From Callipepla californica brunnescens (taxonomy: Eukaryota; Chordata; Aves; Galliformes; Odontophoridae), in NCBI GenBank assembly GCA_023055505.1, contig JALIRH010000004.1, positions 21,633,368-21,697,367 of the forward strand: DNA of 64,000 bases. The letters are read 5' to 3'. The position numbers and the translations under genes were made by a program. Shown here piece after piece: positions 1-12,832 of this stretch. The first letter of the stretch is position 1. Each line of letters starts with the position of its first letter. The notes below the pieces were generated by a model. It had not been told where the DNA came from. It saw only the letters and a program-made list of their open reading frames with translations, and ran no database searches.

Positions 1-2981
1 TCAGAGCTGCAGCATGAGCTAGGTTAGAACTGACTTGCCAGAAAGCAAGACTTTTATGACTATGAGCTCTGTTCTGACTGAGTCAGTCCAGAGTGGATGG
101 AAATACCACTGTGTGCATTGCACAACACTGGTCTTCATACACATATGAAACATGCCTCTGTTGTGGATTTTTCAGTTCTTATGTGAATCATTGATCCACC
201 CTTCCACTGTAGTCTCAGGGGGACATGTTTTGTTCTTTGGCCAGAGGTGAATAATGGAGCAGTTATAAGGAGTGATGGGGATGTAGCTCTGATGAAAGCA
301 GTTGGAATGGAAGGTAGGTTAATCCTGTGCTGGTGCACACCTTATGCATATCTATAAGGACTGTGTGTGTGGAGGTCTCCTTACTGCCAGCAGTGAGTTT
401 TGTAGATGCAAAATTCTTATTGTTCCAAATTGTTATAGGTGTGTGTGGGCAGAAACGTAGCAAAAGATATTGTGTCTGCCCCTCAGCTGCTGGGAATAGG
501 ATTTCAGGGCTGAATGAGCTTATTGAGTGTCAGAGGCAGGAGATGCCACTAAGCAGATTTTAAGAAATTTCCATCAAACCAATATTTACACAATCTAGCA
601 TCTGAATCTCTCTTTTTGTACCACATTCAAGAGATAGGATTAGCAAGGAGATTTCAAAAGCAGTGTAGTTTGAGATAATGGAAAACACCTGACCTGTATC
701 TGATTCCATTTGGAATCTTGGTAACAGCTGCAAATGAGGCCAAGCTGAATTCCATCATCAGAGCAAGATCTCAAGAGCACCTTCGGAGTATGCCTGGAAT
801 ACAAAACACAGCTAACTCCCTTGCATTTATTAGCATGCCAGCTCTCTGAGAGGGAGAGATAGGATGTGTATATGTGCGACTTGATGGCTAAGGTGAAATT
901 GTGCTGCTTAAATTTGTAAGGATGAATTTGTGGAGTTTTTGCTCGTTTATGAGGTTGGGATGCTTTTAAGCTGGGAGAGGTGAAAGGTTGAATGCCTGCT
1001 GAGGCATTCATTTTGTCAGGCAGCTCCTTTCTTGATAATGACGGAACTTGTTCTCCTGTGACACATTTTTAGTAAAAGCTGGCTTTTTCATCTCAAAGGC
1101 TATTTTGTTTTGTTTTTAGATTTTTTTTCCCCCTTCAGGAAACATTGATTTCCCATACAGTCTCAGTGGAATTTACCAAAAGAAGTAAATTCCTTTCTTC
1201 TCCATTCTCTCTGGAGAGGCTTTTGGAGAGCAGCCTATAGGGATTTTTGCAAAAGTTAATAATGCAAAGAAAAATAATGCACTGAGCTCTTGTCAGAAGT
1301 TGGCTTATTTATATGTATGTGCATCTGTATGTATCTGTGGATGTATACACTTCCCCCCATATTTTATATTATGTTTGTACGTGTAGGGTAGTGTATATAA
1401 ATGTATCATGAGGCCCTGAACTCCTTCAAGGAAAAAAAATTACTATGTCAGTATTTTCAATTTAATCAGACATCCCTTTTCAAGGTCAGCTCTAATAATT
1501 CTGATTCCTTTAAGGATGGTAGAGATCTGCACCTGTGACTTCACCCTTCAGTTGGCTCCAGACTTTATTTTGGAACAAATGCTGTTCATGGTCTAGCCCT
1601 TCTTCCTTAATTCTTCGAAGAAGTGTTAAGTCTATAAGCTCTGCATCCTAGTGTGGTAAACTTGATAGTGTCCTGCATCTCTTAGAGCCCCCCAGAGCTT
1701 TACAGACAGACATTCCAGAATAGACCAAGGATGCACCAGGAACTTGAACCATGTATTTCTCTATCCACCCACTTCAGCACAGCGTGTCCTCCCATTGTAT
1801 CTTTTTCCTGACTGCTCAGACTGTACCCTTTACTCTATAGGCTTTCATTGTGCGCGCCTTTGTGTTGCAGTAGAGCCTTGCATAGATGTGCTCAGCTGGT
1901 TTGGTGCTGGGAAGAATCATCTTTGCTTTCTTATCCAGCTAGCAACGTTTTCCCTTAGTGTAAATGCGTCAATTGCAGGTTTCTTCGTTTCCCGCTTAAG
2001 GAGGTGTGTCCTGGCACTAGTAGGCTGGTGTGTGTGCAAGCCCAAGCTCTTTGCTAGTAGTGCTAAGGCAGCATAGTTATCATCTGTCCCTTTGCCGCTT
2101 TCATCCAACTAAGGGTTTGCATTGGTGTGTTACTGCCTACCAGGATATGTCATCTGTTGTATTTAGTGGTGAGCAGCAGATGATACAGGACACACCATTT
2201 AGATCTACATATTCCACAGGGCTTTATTTTCATGAAGAAAACAGGCAGTATTGCTGTGGTGCAATAACAGAAGTTTTTAGCTCTTGCAGAGGAAAGCTAG
2301 AAGGAGTTGCCATATCCACCAATACTTTGACAAGTTTTGGTTTCTAGGTCAGTACGGTTCATTCAACTCAATTGGCTGAAATTCAATCAGGTTTTTTTGT
2401 CACATCTAAAAATAAAAAGGAACTGTGCCATCGACAGGATTGTTTCCCTGCCCTTCATCAAATAATAGATAACAAGAACTAAAAGGAGTTCTTGATGGTA
2501 ATCAACAGAGATGTCAGAAACAGACTAGAAGCTAATCATGGTGTCTACTCTTTCTGAAAAATCTGAGACGTAAGTATGCCAGGACTCTGATAGAATGCTC
2601 TAGGTGTGAAAGTCAAAACTCTTGGAATCAAAAAAGGTCAGTTTTGAGCTGTTACCTCATTTTCCCCTCCTGTTCTCCCCTTGTCATCAACTTCTCTACA
2701 AATCATCTCCCTCTTATAGGTGTTCCAGGATCACATGAGCAGTGGAGATGCTCCTCTGTTCTTGCAGAGGAGCTGTTGAGAACTGTTCCTTGTCGATATG
2801 AGCTCTCTGGCCAGGATTTCCTGCTGAATTCAGAGATGAGTTCTATGGCAAGAGGAACCTAGGAGGAGAATGAATAAGATGATAAAACAGGAGATGTGGA
2901 GGATATTTCTTGTTCTATTGTTGAGAAAGAGCAGTGGTATAGATCAGTGGTGTAGGAGGTGTGTAGAGGCTGTTTCTTCCT

Positions 2982-3022
2982 AAAAACAGACAAACAAACA
3001 AAACAAACAACAACAAAAAAAG
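2982..3022. repeat. A-rich (AAAC)n simple repeat
   Basis: Tandem AAAC/AAC units between 2982 and 3022 ending in a short A run. No retroposon body or target-site duplication was recognised next to it. Confidence 0.8.
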
Positions 3023-6000
3023 ACACTTGTTACACCAGGGCTCTGTTAGCAGACCCTGTAGGAGACACATCAGACACATTCTTTTAAGCCAGTTCTGCCT
3101 AGGACGAGGGCTTTGCTCATCACCTTTCTTCCTGTCATAGCGCTGTGACTTTGTTCTCCCACTCCCTATGTCTGGTGGGTGAGATTAGGGGTTAGAAAGT
3201 AGTGCTGAAATGGGAATTCACAGCTCCCTAATAGGAGAAAGGGAGAGGACTGAAGAGGGTTAAGACCATTCTGTTCCAGGAAATGCGCATCCATCTGAAG
3301 TACACCAGTGCACTCTGAGTGTAGCTGGTATCCTTGGGGTCTTAGTGTAAAAGAGATGATGAGGTTTTGCTATGTGTTCTTAGATGCTGATGTCACTGCA
3401 ATGAAAGTGCATGTGAAACTGGGGAAGCATGTGTGACGTGCTCTAAGAACCATGGAGTTATCCTTCTGGAGAAGGTGAAAGAATGGATAATTTAAGTACA
3501 CAACTTCTTTAGACAAAATCTATTGCAGTCTGAAAGGTACTATCCTCATATTATTGTATGGCATGTCATAATCTTAGATTCATGTGACAATCAAAATGGA
3601 AATGATAAAGATTAGAAGAAAAAATTCACAGTACAAGTAGGCATGTCAGATTTGAGAAGCTGAAGGATTTTACTCTCTGTCTATTGTTGCCTTCCCAAGT
3701 GCGGTCTTGTACTTATCCTGCCTCAGTCAGAATGCCATTAAGGCTGCATATTTGATTTTCAGTAAGGAATAATTTTCTAAGTAATGATCACACAGTAGCT
3801 TTAATTCTAGGAAATCCTGTCCTTCAAAATAACACCTCCACTCCAATTCAGAGCTGTAGAACCTTCCTTGCAGTTATTTTGTACAAGAGTTACTGTCATG
3901 GATGGTGGCTGTGATTACTGCTGTGCAAGGGAACAAGTAATGCTAAACAAACACGCTGTATTCTTTCAAGACACACAGGAAGAGAAATGAAACCTCTGGA
4001 GATGGTGGAAGCAAGTATCAAGCAGTGTACTCTGAGGTGAGTCTGAGCAAGACTAAAGCATGAAGTCTGGCTGGGAGTGTTTGAAAATGCAGATAAACCA
4101 AAGATGGGTGGGTGTGTGGGGAGGTCATTGGCAGACTGTGTGCAGGCTATCTTTAAGAGCCAGGTGGAAGGTGTCTGGAGTGACATTGAGACAGCAAGGC
4201 ACAGAGTTCCCTGGAAGGAGCAAGCCTGCTACGGGTTTTGTTTTTGTTGGCAGAAATAAGACTCTTCTTGTGTTGCTGTGGGCCAGCAGGACTGCACCTG
4301 CAAAAACCCTTTACTGGTACAATCATATTTCCTAATAGGAACATAGATGGGCTTCTGATATTAGCAAACTGCTTAGTCAGAGTGTGCAACCAGAAGAAGA
4401 AAAATGCTGCTGTATTTATCTATTTATTTTAGTTCAGTTTAGTTACAAGGCTTTTACCAGAAACAAGTTGATATCACTGATCTTGGGTTGGTTATGGCTG
4501 TAGTTGTGGATGAATGTACTTTAGTGTTCACAACACCCACAGTTAGGAGCAGGCAACTCTGATATTTATTTGAAGCAATGTTGTCATTTTTATAAACTTT
4601 ATTTCTTCAAGCTTAGTTATGAGGATGATTAGCAATTCAGAAGAAGAGAGTTACTTGTACCTTGCAAAATTATATACTTGAGCTTGTTGCTTTGAGTTTT
4701 TCAGTGATTCAGGGCTGGAGAAATCTATGCTAGCATTGGAGCTTGTTGATAAGAATGCAAAAACCACTTCATTAATTCCTATCATAATAAGTTAGTCCAT
4801 TAGCCTGCAGTGCCACCTAGCCTCCTTATCCTTTTGAGAGCAGCAAGTGTGGTATGACTATTCAGAAAGATAAAAATAACTAGGAAAACATTTGTATAAT
4901 GATCCTTTTCCTCCTTTGTTTAAAGATACAGTTCAATCTCATTAGAAGATTTTCATTAGCATTCTGATGATCATTATCCCAGTATTAGCCAGTGTTGGGA
5001 AAAAGCAGGGGAGAAATAGAGACATTTTCTTCAAAATGTTAGTTCTTGGCACAGTACGAGTATTACTCAAAATTTGTAAGGTCTGAGCTTGATGAGGAAG
5101 CAACCAAGCTGGTGCATGACTATGAAATGTTTTAACCATCTGATTCATCCCAAAGTGATTCAGAGACTATTGATAGTTGTCCTGCCAGGAGTTACCTTCT
5201 CTGTGGTGAAGTTGGAGGGGTTAGTGATGTACCAGTAGTGCTCTGTTTAGTGTGGAGCCATACTCTTGGAATTGTAGGAAAAGACTAGGACATTAGCACA
5301 AATGCAGGATGGGAACAACAGCCCCTGTCAGATGGGATGCAAGAAGTTAGTGGAAGATAAGAAACATGTCTATACATCCATGAGCTCTGTCAGCTTCTGG
5401 CACAGCTTTGTGCCTCCACCAGTCTCTCTGTCTTGTCAGCTGAATCTTCTTCATCACCATTAAAAGGCAGAATTTTCCACACCCTTTGGGTGGTTAGGTT
5501 CACGTTTTTCACTTCCTATTCAGGTGTTGATCTGACTTGTATGTTGTTGTTAGTAGTTGAGGAGAGAAATAAATTAAAATAATCAATTTCTGACCAGTAT
5601 ACTTCCAGGGCATCTGTGATAGCTTCTGCCTTCCTACATAATAAATGCAATTAATCTGAAGTTTTGCATGTGTGTAGCTTTGTGGAAACAAAAGCACAGC
5701 ATTTTGCTTTGGCACCATTAACCTCAATCACTTTGCATTTAGAGCTGAAAGAGATGAGAATGTCAGGTCCTTTGTGAAAGACAACAATGGTGACTAAAGC
5801 TCTGGCCGCACTCAAAATGTAAAGAAAAATAGGCAAAAAGTGGAAAATGCACACTGCCACAGTCTGCTTTTGTGCTGGGGACTCTTTCAATTAGTTTGCT
5901 ATTGCCAAGTAAAACCTTAAACTAAGCGCAATGAATATGAGTAGGATGGGACACCATTATTGGTTTTCTTTGATATGGTTTTCAGCTTATATTATTGCAG

Positions 6001-7026
6001 TATTCAAAAAGATTGGTAGCCAGATAGGTCACGTGTACCACAGCAGGCTTCTTCAGATTTGTGGGTGGGAGGAGTGAGAAACAAATCTATTTAGTTCCAT
6101 CTCCAAATCCTGCTGTATTTTCCTCTGTATCAGTAAATCTTCCAGTGTTTGATGATCTTATTAAATGTGAACAGTTTTGTTTGAGAAGGTACTGCAGTGG
6201 ATTTGAGCTTGATTAAATAATCATCTGAGCAGTGCACGCTTATTTGATGGTTAGCCATGGCCTACTCATACAGATGATGTGCAAAAGCATATTAGAGCCC
6301 CCAGGATTTGTCTTTGCACTAAACAAAGTCCATCACTAAGTCTTGTAGAATTGTAAAATGCTATACGTATTATGAAACCATATGAATAGTCTAAAGAGCT
6401 AACAGTGAAGCCATGCTCTCCTGCTGCTCTGAGGGAGTGAGCTATCTGTATCTAGCTGATCAAGAGATGAGGTACTCCTAGGGTAATGGGTGCCTACCAT
6501 CCATCCATCCATGCTTAGGCATAGATCTGTATCTTGCTCTTGAAAATTAACAGAGCTTTTCGAGTGGGAGGGGTTAAAACTAGGATAGAAATGTGCCAAT
6601 TAAAGCTGCCATGGAAGTACCCATAGGTGGTGCTGGTCAGTAGAGCGTAGTAGTCTTAATCATCAGAGGGCACTTCTGGATGCATGTGCATCAGATGTGG
6701 TTTTTGGTGCGTTCTTCTAAAAGCTAAAAGGTTGTTTGTGTCATTTGGGTGCTATAATAGTGCCAGAGAATCGCAGCATGCTGTTGTATCAGCTGGCTAA
6801 TCAAGTGACATGAGACGATGGTGAAATAAGAAAAGGGAATTAAGAGTTGTAATTCTAAAAAATAAGAAAATCAAAACCCTCAGTGACCCATAACTGATTT
6901 GCAAAGAAATGGATGCAGTCCACGTAAAGGCACTGGAACAGTTGTAGTTACTAACCACAGTTGCTGAGCTGTGAGACTAGCTTACAAGTTGCATCTTACT
7001 CTGCACACCATTCAATGTTTATGTGA

Positions 7027-7043
7027 TTTTTTTTTTTTTTTTT
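7027..7043. repeat. Poly-T tract (17 T)
   Basis: Seventeen consecutive T residues. No adjacent retroposon body was recognised. Confidence 0.85.
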
Positions 7044-8019
7044 ACGTTCAGGTTGCCGATCAGACTGCAAAGAGAGCCTAGGTATGGAGAAATGAGTGCT
7101 TAATTTTAAGGTGTGATGCTTACATGCATCCTTCTATTGATATCTCATACCTTTGATAACTTTTCTGGAACGCAGCTATGATTCAACTGCAGAATGTGAT
7201 ACTCAGCTGGACAGAAAAAGAGACCTAATACCCCTGTATCTGATGCCTGCACAGTAATCAATAGACAGTTTGGAGGTGCTGGACCAGCCTAGCTAAGTAT
7301 CTAGTGAATGTGTCTTAGAGCATTGAGTGAGCATCCCAAAAAGGGTATAAAGTGCCGTAATCTGAAGTTTTGGGTGCTGACCTTATTAGAGTATGCTTTA
7401 AATCTACAGGATTAAGAGTCCATGTTTCCTGTTCCTTGTAATGTAACCATCAGGTGATTATATCTTACCCTCATCTTTGCAAGTGTATCATTGTATGTCA
7501 GTTCGGTTCTCTTTGATCCTGACTGTAACTGCAAGTTTTGTTTGGCTAAATTTTGGTTGCTTTGATTCCCGATACTCCTGTGCTGTGGGGCTGATGGCAT
7601 GTCTTTTCTTTTGCTGTTTACCCATGCCATATCTTTAAACTGCTGTAGAGTCTTTGTGTGTTTGTACAGTGTCTAATAACGTGAGTCTCTGCTGCCCTCA
7701 CTGCATCTTTTAAGTATTACTGTACCATGATGCAAATAAGTAGTCTTAAGATGAGACTGATGGAAAAACTCTCTGAAACTAAGCTTGTTTATCTCCTCAG
7801 GTATATAGAAAGTTACTGTTACTAATATTTCTCTTAGCTGCATGTAGTGGCTGCTCTTGAATTATTACTTAGTGCCATTAATTTGTGAATAGTATTAGTA
7901 ACTACTTATCTAATCCTTACCATCAGAATGAGCATGGATGTTCAGCATTTCCACCCCAGTTTCCCTTGTATATCGATTGCCTGTCAGCTGACAATATTGC
8001 TTCATGTAAACAGAGTCCA

Positions 8020-8390
8020 AACTGCCAGGGCCCTGAGGACACAAGTGCCCCTAATGGCCCTGCCTGTTCTCCCCTGGGCCTCTCCCAACCCTATCCATGC
8101 CCCACAGCAGCCCCATTTCAGTCCAGCCCAGGGCTGTCAGCCTCTGCCCCCGCCATGCCTGCCCTGGTAGGATGTTGGACTCCAGCCCTGCCCTGCCCTG
8201 CTGGACCTGTGCATCAATATCTCAGCTTGACATTGGACCTTGTTCATCCCTGTGAACTTGCTTGATGATCTGGACACTTGGCTGAATGTGGCTGCCAGCT
8301 CCAGGCCTGCCCTGTGCACCTTGCTCATGAGTTGTGGGATGGGGCCCTGGATAGAGAAGATCCTGCCCTGCCAGTCATGTTATTGCCTTC
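8020..8390. other. Local C-rich, pyrimidine-biased segment, possible degenerate repeat
   Basis: A clear rise in GC with many CCCTG and CTGCC units (for example GCCCTGCCCTGCCCTG near 8185-8200), set in AT-rich DNA. CpG dinucleotides are few, so it is not a CpG island. The phrase structure resembles dispersed bird repeat DNA, but I cannot name a family. Confidence 0.3.
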
Positions 8391-9602
8391 AGCTCTCCAT
8401 CCCTTTAGGAGCAGCCAGCCTTTAGTGCTCCCTGACAGATAACCTAATATTCTAAAGTTAGGAATTGTAGCTGCAATGAGAAAGGAGACAAAATGCTGCG
8501 TTGACTCAATGAGGAGTTGAATGCAAATATTAATTTTGCTACCTTGAGCTACTGACACATAACTAGCTTTCAGCTGTGGCTCCCCACAGCCTTGCTAAAT
8601 CCTTTAAATCCCTAATTTGACAGGTTTTCTTTCCCTTTTTGGTGCAGTCTGAAGGTAACTATTTTACTTACTGCATTAACACAGAACAAAGAACAGGCCC
8701 TCTGGCATTGCTGGCATCCTGTGCTGATTTCCTCTCCCCATTTTGTTGTCATATCCCACACTCAATAACCAGAGCACAATCAGCCAGCTCTTTGTTATGT
8801 CTCAGGTGGAAGTGAGATAAAACTATTTCAAATCAAAATGCTTCCTGTGACATTCCTGGAACAAAGCTGCAAAGCTCCATCACCCATCCAAGGGATGATT
8901 TGTTGTTGTAGATGGAGGAAGGGCAGTATGACTCTCTTTACATTCTAGAATATCCTGCACAATCTTTAGGGATCTGATAAAATACTGTCTACTTTTTAAA
9001 ATGCCCTTTTATGCTTCCTTTAAAAAGGGTAGTCTTGGCTAATGTACTCAGAACGGGATAAGAGTGACAACTTGATGTGGGCAAAAGCACTACATAGAAT
9101 CCAAAATGACAAGTTGTTGAAAAAGGTAATGGACAGCCAGGGATGTGTACCTGATTTGGAGATAAGACCATTACGTGTCTTGACGTTTAAACGTTAAAAC
9201 CTGCTGTGAAATGTACTTGAAAGCCCTATTGTCTACTGGGTTTCTAAGGAGCTATGGAAAGCGCAGGAGAGTAAATTAAGGAAAAGTGTTAATTTGAGCT
9301 GAAATTCCTGACTAGTAATGCAAGTAGACAGACCCTCAGGTACCACCATCACCTCTAATGCTTCCATTAGTTCTCTCTTGCACTTCTGTTTTGCTTTTGT
9401 TCTTGTCCCCAGTGGAATATTGCGGCACAACTTAGAGTGCCCAGCAGTGCCACTTTCCTGACTGGGAACCTGGAGGAGGTGGTTGAAGTGCTCTCAGTTA
9501 TGACCTTGATGCTATGTAATTACTGAAGGTAATACCCGATTCTTGGTTTTCTATTTCATGTTGGTTGGTAGCATTACTATCTACTTTTAACCCTTTCACT
9601 GC

Positions 9603-9628
9603 TTTTTTTTCTTTTCTTTTCTTTTCTT
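9603..9628. repeat. Homopyrimidine mirror-repeat tract
   Basis: A T8 run followed by CTTTT units, all pyrimidine on the + strand and nearly mirror-symmetric. Such tracts can form triplex (H-DNA). Confidence 0.8.
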
Positions 9629-11073
9629 GTATTATCTGACTTACAGGCAGTGATTCTAGAAGGTACAAAGTTTTATGTCACAAATAGTGAGTGTGAATGA
9701 CCAAAGTTGAACATAAATGGATGCCTTCTAAGGGGGTGCCAATGATGTGGAGAAACTCAAAACTAGACCTTGCAAGAGACTGTTTAGATGTGAGCTTTAG
9801 ACACGTATCTGGGAAAATGTTTGTTTCTGCGTTGTCCTGCAAGTAGCTTTGGGATCTGCTTTGATCCTGAAGCTACATTTAGGACACAGAAGGAACGAAC
9901 AGCTTTGGGACCAAAACAGATCTCAAGAAAGAATCTCCCTTTCTCTTCTTATTTGCAATTCATTTGAATGCTTTTTAATGCTTAGACTATGGTTACCTGT
10001 TAGCAGTGCGACTATCAGCAGCATTGTACTCACAGCTCTGAAATGGAGTAGTTCTGTTTTATGAGTGGTATCAGGCTGAACTTTTGGTGAAGCATTTTAA
10101 CACAGCCCAAGGCAAACCAAGCCTTGTAAACAATGTATGTGACTACTTAATAGCTTATGTTAATGTCAGGACATCTGTATTCAGGCTGATCCCTTCTGAC
10201 AGGAGTTAAGAGTAAGTGTCCTACAATAGAATGAGGTAAAAAAGGAATTTTCAAAGGATCCCTCAAACACTGACGGGGTAATGTCACCGTGTGGAACAGC
10301 TTCTTTCCATGAACATCAGAGAACCTGGAGCAGGTACATTCGTAATATTGCTCTTGCAGTTATGTTTCAAGTTAGGTGGAGCGAATCTCGGTCTTCATGT
10401 GCAAGTGACACTTATTGTCTCTCCTACAGTGTGATGTCCTTTAAATAAAAAATGCACATTTAGAGTGGCTTTGATCTCTTAAATTTAAAGACGAGCTTTT
10501 AGAGAGAGAAGGAAAAAAATTAAATCTAAAATTAAAAGTGGGTATCTGCTTTTATTTGTTTTCTTTCCATAGGTGATTATTTTAGGAATGTTTTCAGGAC
10601 AAAACAAGTAACAAGTGTTTGTCTGTCGCCCTTCTGGACTACTAAATATTTATAAGTGTCTGTCACAGGAATGTGGGCTTGATTAAGTCACCATTTATTT
10701 TACTGAACTTTTCCGACACTAGAGTTCATTTGTCAAGTAAGCAAGTGGACAAATGTGGGAAGAGATTGTGTGCTGCTCATCTTTTCCAATTACATCAGCT
10801 GCTCTTACATCAGCTATTCTCTTTCCTTTCTCTTTCTTGTATTTTTAAAACAAAATCTCTGCCAGAACAGCAGAGATACCCGAAAGTAACAATCTCAGAA
10901 TATCTTTGACAGTTTAGCAGGATCCCTGTGGGATTCAGTAGGAGGTTTGCTTTACAAGTGAGGGCACAAATGATGGAGCTTAGCTCCTTTCAGTGGGAGC
11001 CTTTTATTGCTTAGTGGTCTTTAGAATGACGCTGGGGGTTCAGTCTGTCCTCTAAGCAATATCTGGACACTGA

Positions 11074-11095
11074 GGTGGAAGGGAGGAGGGGGTGG
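11074..11095 (+). repeat. G-rich tract next to a short palindrome
   Basis: Purine-rich run with G tracts of 2, 2, 3, 2, 5 and 2, followed by GGTGGCACC symmetry. The tracts are mostly too short for a strong G-quadruplex, so only weak structure is expected. Confidence 0.35.
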
Positions 11096-11743
11096 CACCC
11101 TCTCCCACCCACACAGACTGTTCCTTCAAGCCTCAGACTGCCGAAACCAGAAGGTTAGAGGTGCCTAACGGGATAACTGGGGTGGTGGGCTGGGGTGCTG
11201 GTCTCAACCCCAGCATCCACGTGCCTGGAGTTGCTTAGCCCACTCATTAAATAACTAGCCTGAATGAAATTGCTGTGCTGGAGTTCCTGCCATGCTGCAT
11301 GCTCAAGAGCAGGCTGTGTTTTTTCCCTTTCAAAACGCAAATGCCTACCGTTAAGGCAAAGTAGTTCAAGGTCTCCATTGGCACCAGCTTGGGGATAAAT
11401 TTCATGGCTGACTCTCTGAAGCTGGCAGTTAGCTATACAGGACACGAATGCGCTCCTTCCAGGCTTGCCTGCCTGCAGCAGAAATCCTCCTGCAGTCTGC
11501 TTAGTAAGTCATTTACGAGGCTGCATCTCTATGGTCTTTTCTTTCTGCTCCTGACAAAGAGAGGTGATCCCTTCTCGTAGACGGGATGGTTCCCGTGTGA
11601 CTCGAGACAGGATCGGGACAGGCTGGGGCATGCTGGGCTTTGCTGATGTAACAGGCTCCCTGCAATTTTCATTCAGATCTGGTTGGCTGAGAGCTGGCAG
11701 AAAGCCTCAGATACGCCTCCAACGCAGATGAGGTCATCCCTGC

Positions 11744-11773
11744 TTTTTTTTCTTCTTTTTTTTTTTTCTTTTT
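11744..11773. repeat. T-rich pyrimidine tract
   Basis: Runs of T broken only by single C residues, about 350 bp before the CpG island. Low complexity. Confidence 0.8.
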
Positions 11774-12435
11774 GGGCTGCTCCAGAAAGTCTGCGGTGTC
11801 TGAGCATTTAAGGTCATCATGCCAGTTTGCACACCGTCTCGTATCTGTGCATGCAGGAGCCCTTTTCTACCCGAGCTACACCCCTTCCCAGCACCGTCAC
11901 AGACCCTTCTCTCCCTTTAAAGGGAGAGGAGGAGCAAAGGGAAGATGAAATTACCGCAGTGGATTTTATAATTGACTCTTGCATCCTGGTCCGAGGGAGG
12001 CATTTGCTGGCAAGATGTTGCAGAGCTGCCCGGGTCTAACACGAGCGTAAAGTAGCTCTAGGACAGAGGAAACTCCAGACCTTGCCACTAACAGAAGTGA
12101 AACTACTCGCCGTGCCCGGTCGCTTCATCCCTTCCCCGCCCTCCCACCGTGTGCCGCGCAGAGATGCATCCAGCCAGCAGAGGAAGGGGTAGGTCTCCCC
12201 GGCTGTCAGTCAACAGGGGCTGCCCGGCCCGGGACGAGCTGATCCCGAAATAAGGACTCTTTCTGGCGGACAGCAGAGCACAGGGAAGTGCCCGGACCCG
12301 CACCGTGCCTGGAAGCGTCGCCCGCTCGGCACCCTCCTCCTCCTCCCTCTGGCGCCGCCGATCCCTCGCTACCTCCGAGAACTGCCTGCTAACTTCGGCT
12401 CCGACGCCCGGTCTGCCCGCCCGGCTGCGGGCAGG

Positions 12436-12443
12436 ATGGCGGC
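12436..12443 (+). promoter_or_regulatory. YY1-type motif
   Basis: AGGATGGCGGC (12433-12443) closely fits the YY1 consensus AANATGGCGGC. Such motifs often lie just downstream of the start site in CpG-island promoters and point in the direction of transcription, here +. This suggests initiation shortly upstream, around 12.4 kb, but it is a motif match only. Confidence 0.45.
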
Positions 12444-12554
12444 TACAGCATCCCCACTGCGCCCCGGGGGCAGCCGGCTCCTTCCTCTTCTTCGTCCCAC
12501 CGCCGAGCCCCGCGCTGGAGCGCCTGTGGCACAGTCGCTTGGCCGTGTCCTGCC

Positions 12555-12564
12555 GGGGGCGGGC
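12555..12564 (+). promoter_or_regulatory. GC box (Sp1/KLF-type)
   Basis: GGGGGCGGGC within the CpG island matches the Sp1/KLF GC-box consensus. A weaker reverse-orientation match, CCCCGCCC, is near 12135. Confidence 0.4.
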
Positions 12565-12593
12565 AGCCCTCCCCGGAGCGCCTGAGCGCGGAC

Positions 12594-12653
12594 CGAGCCC
12601 CAGCACCGCGGACAGCTCCCGGCGGGCCGAGCCCAGCACCGCGGACAGCTCCC
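12594..12653. repeat. Short tandem duplication in the CpG island
   Basis: A unit of about 26 bases, reading CGAGCCC(C)AGCACCGCGG followed by ACAGCTCCC, occurs at 12594-12620 and again at 12628-12653, separated by 7 bases. The copies differ by one C. It may duplicate a protein-binding site. Confidence 0.75.
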
Positions 12654-12771
12654 AGAGGACTCGAGCGCCCGGCTCCCTGCCTCGGAGCCGCTGTTCATTG
12701 CTTTCCACAGCCCCGTGCTGAGTGTAGCAGCACGCTGCTCTGCCGAGGACGCCGAGAGACCCTCCCTCCCA

Positions 12772-12784
12772 CCCCCCCCCCCCC
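12772..12784. repeat. Poly-C tract (13 C)
   Basis: Thirteen consecutive C residues at the edge of the CpG island. The minus strand is a G run with quadruplex potential, and length variation or sequencing error is likely here. Confidence 0.85.
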
Positions 12785-12832
12785 AGGCACAGTGCTACCC
12801 ACGGCGATATAAGAAGGCTTATCTTCGGGCTC

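Larger units (their letters stand above)
1..12104. other. Upstream intergenic region, no gene recognised
   Basis: AT-rich sequence with many stop codons in all frames. The open frames present are short and show no recognisable protein family, and no convincing exon with splice sites was found. Only simple repeats and low-complexity tracts, listed separately, stand out. A distal exon of a neighbouring gene or a lncRNA cannot be excluded. Confidence 0.6.
12436..12585 (+). other. Candidate upstream ORF, 49 aa, in the CpG island
   Basis: An ATG with A at -3 and G at +4 opens a 49-codon frame ending in TGA at 12583-12585. The peptide begins MAATASPLRPGGSRLLPLLR and is rich in Arg, Ala and Pro with its first acidic residue at position 24, so it superficially resembles a mitochondrial presequence. 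If the DESI2-like mRNA starts upstream of 12436, this would be an upstream ORF able to reduce translation. A first exon of another gene is possible, but no convincing splice donor follows. GC-rich DNA gives such frames by chance. Confidence 0.25.

Noticed and set aside
11581..11596. ACGGGA/TCCCGT hairpin with TGGT loop
   Set aside because: Only 6 bp; expected by chance many times in 64 kb, and there is no T-run or gene next to it.
12103..12708. 201-codon open frame on the minus strand in the CpG island
   Set aside because: GC-rich DNA has few stop codons; the frame is Arg/Ala/Gly-biased, matches no family I know and includes the tandem duplication. Open frames occur on both strands at the same place.
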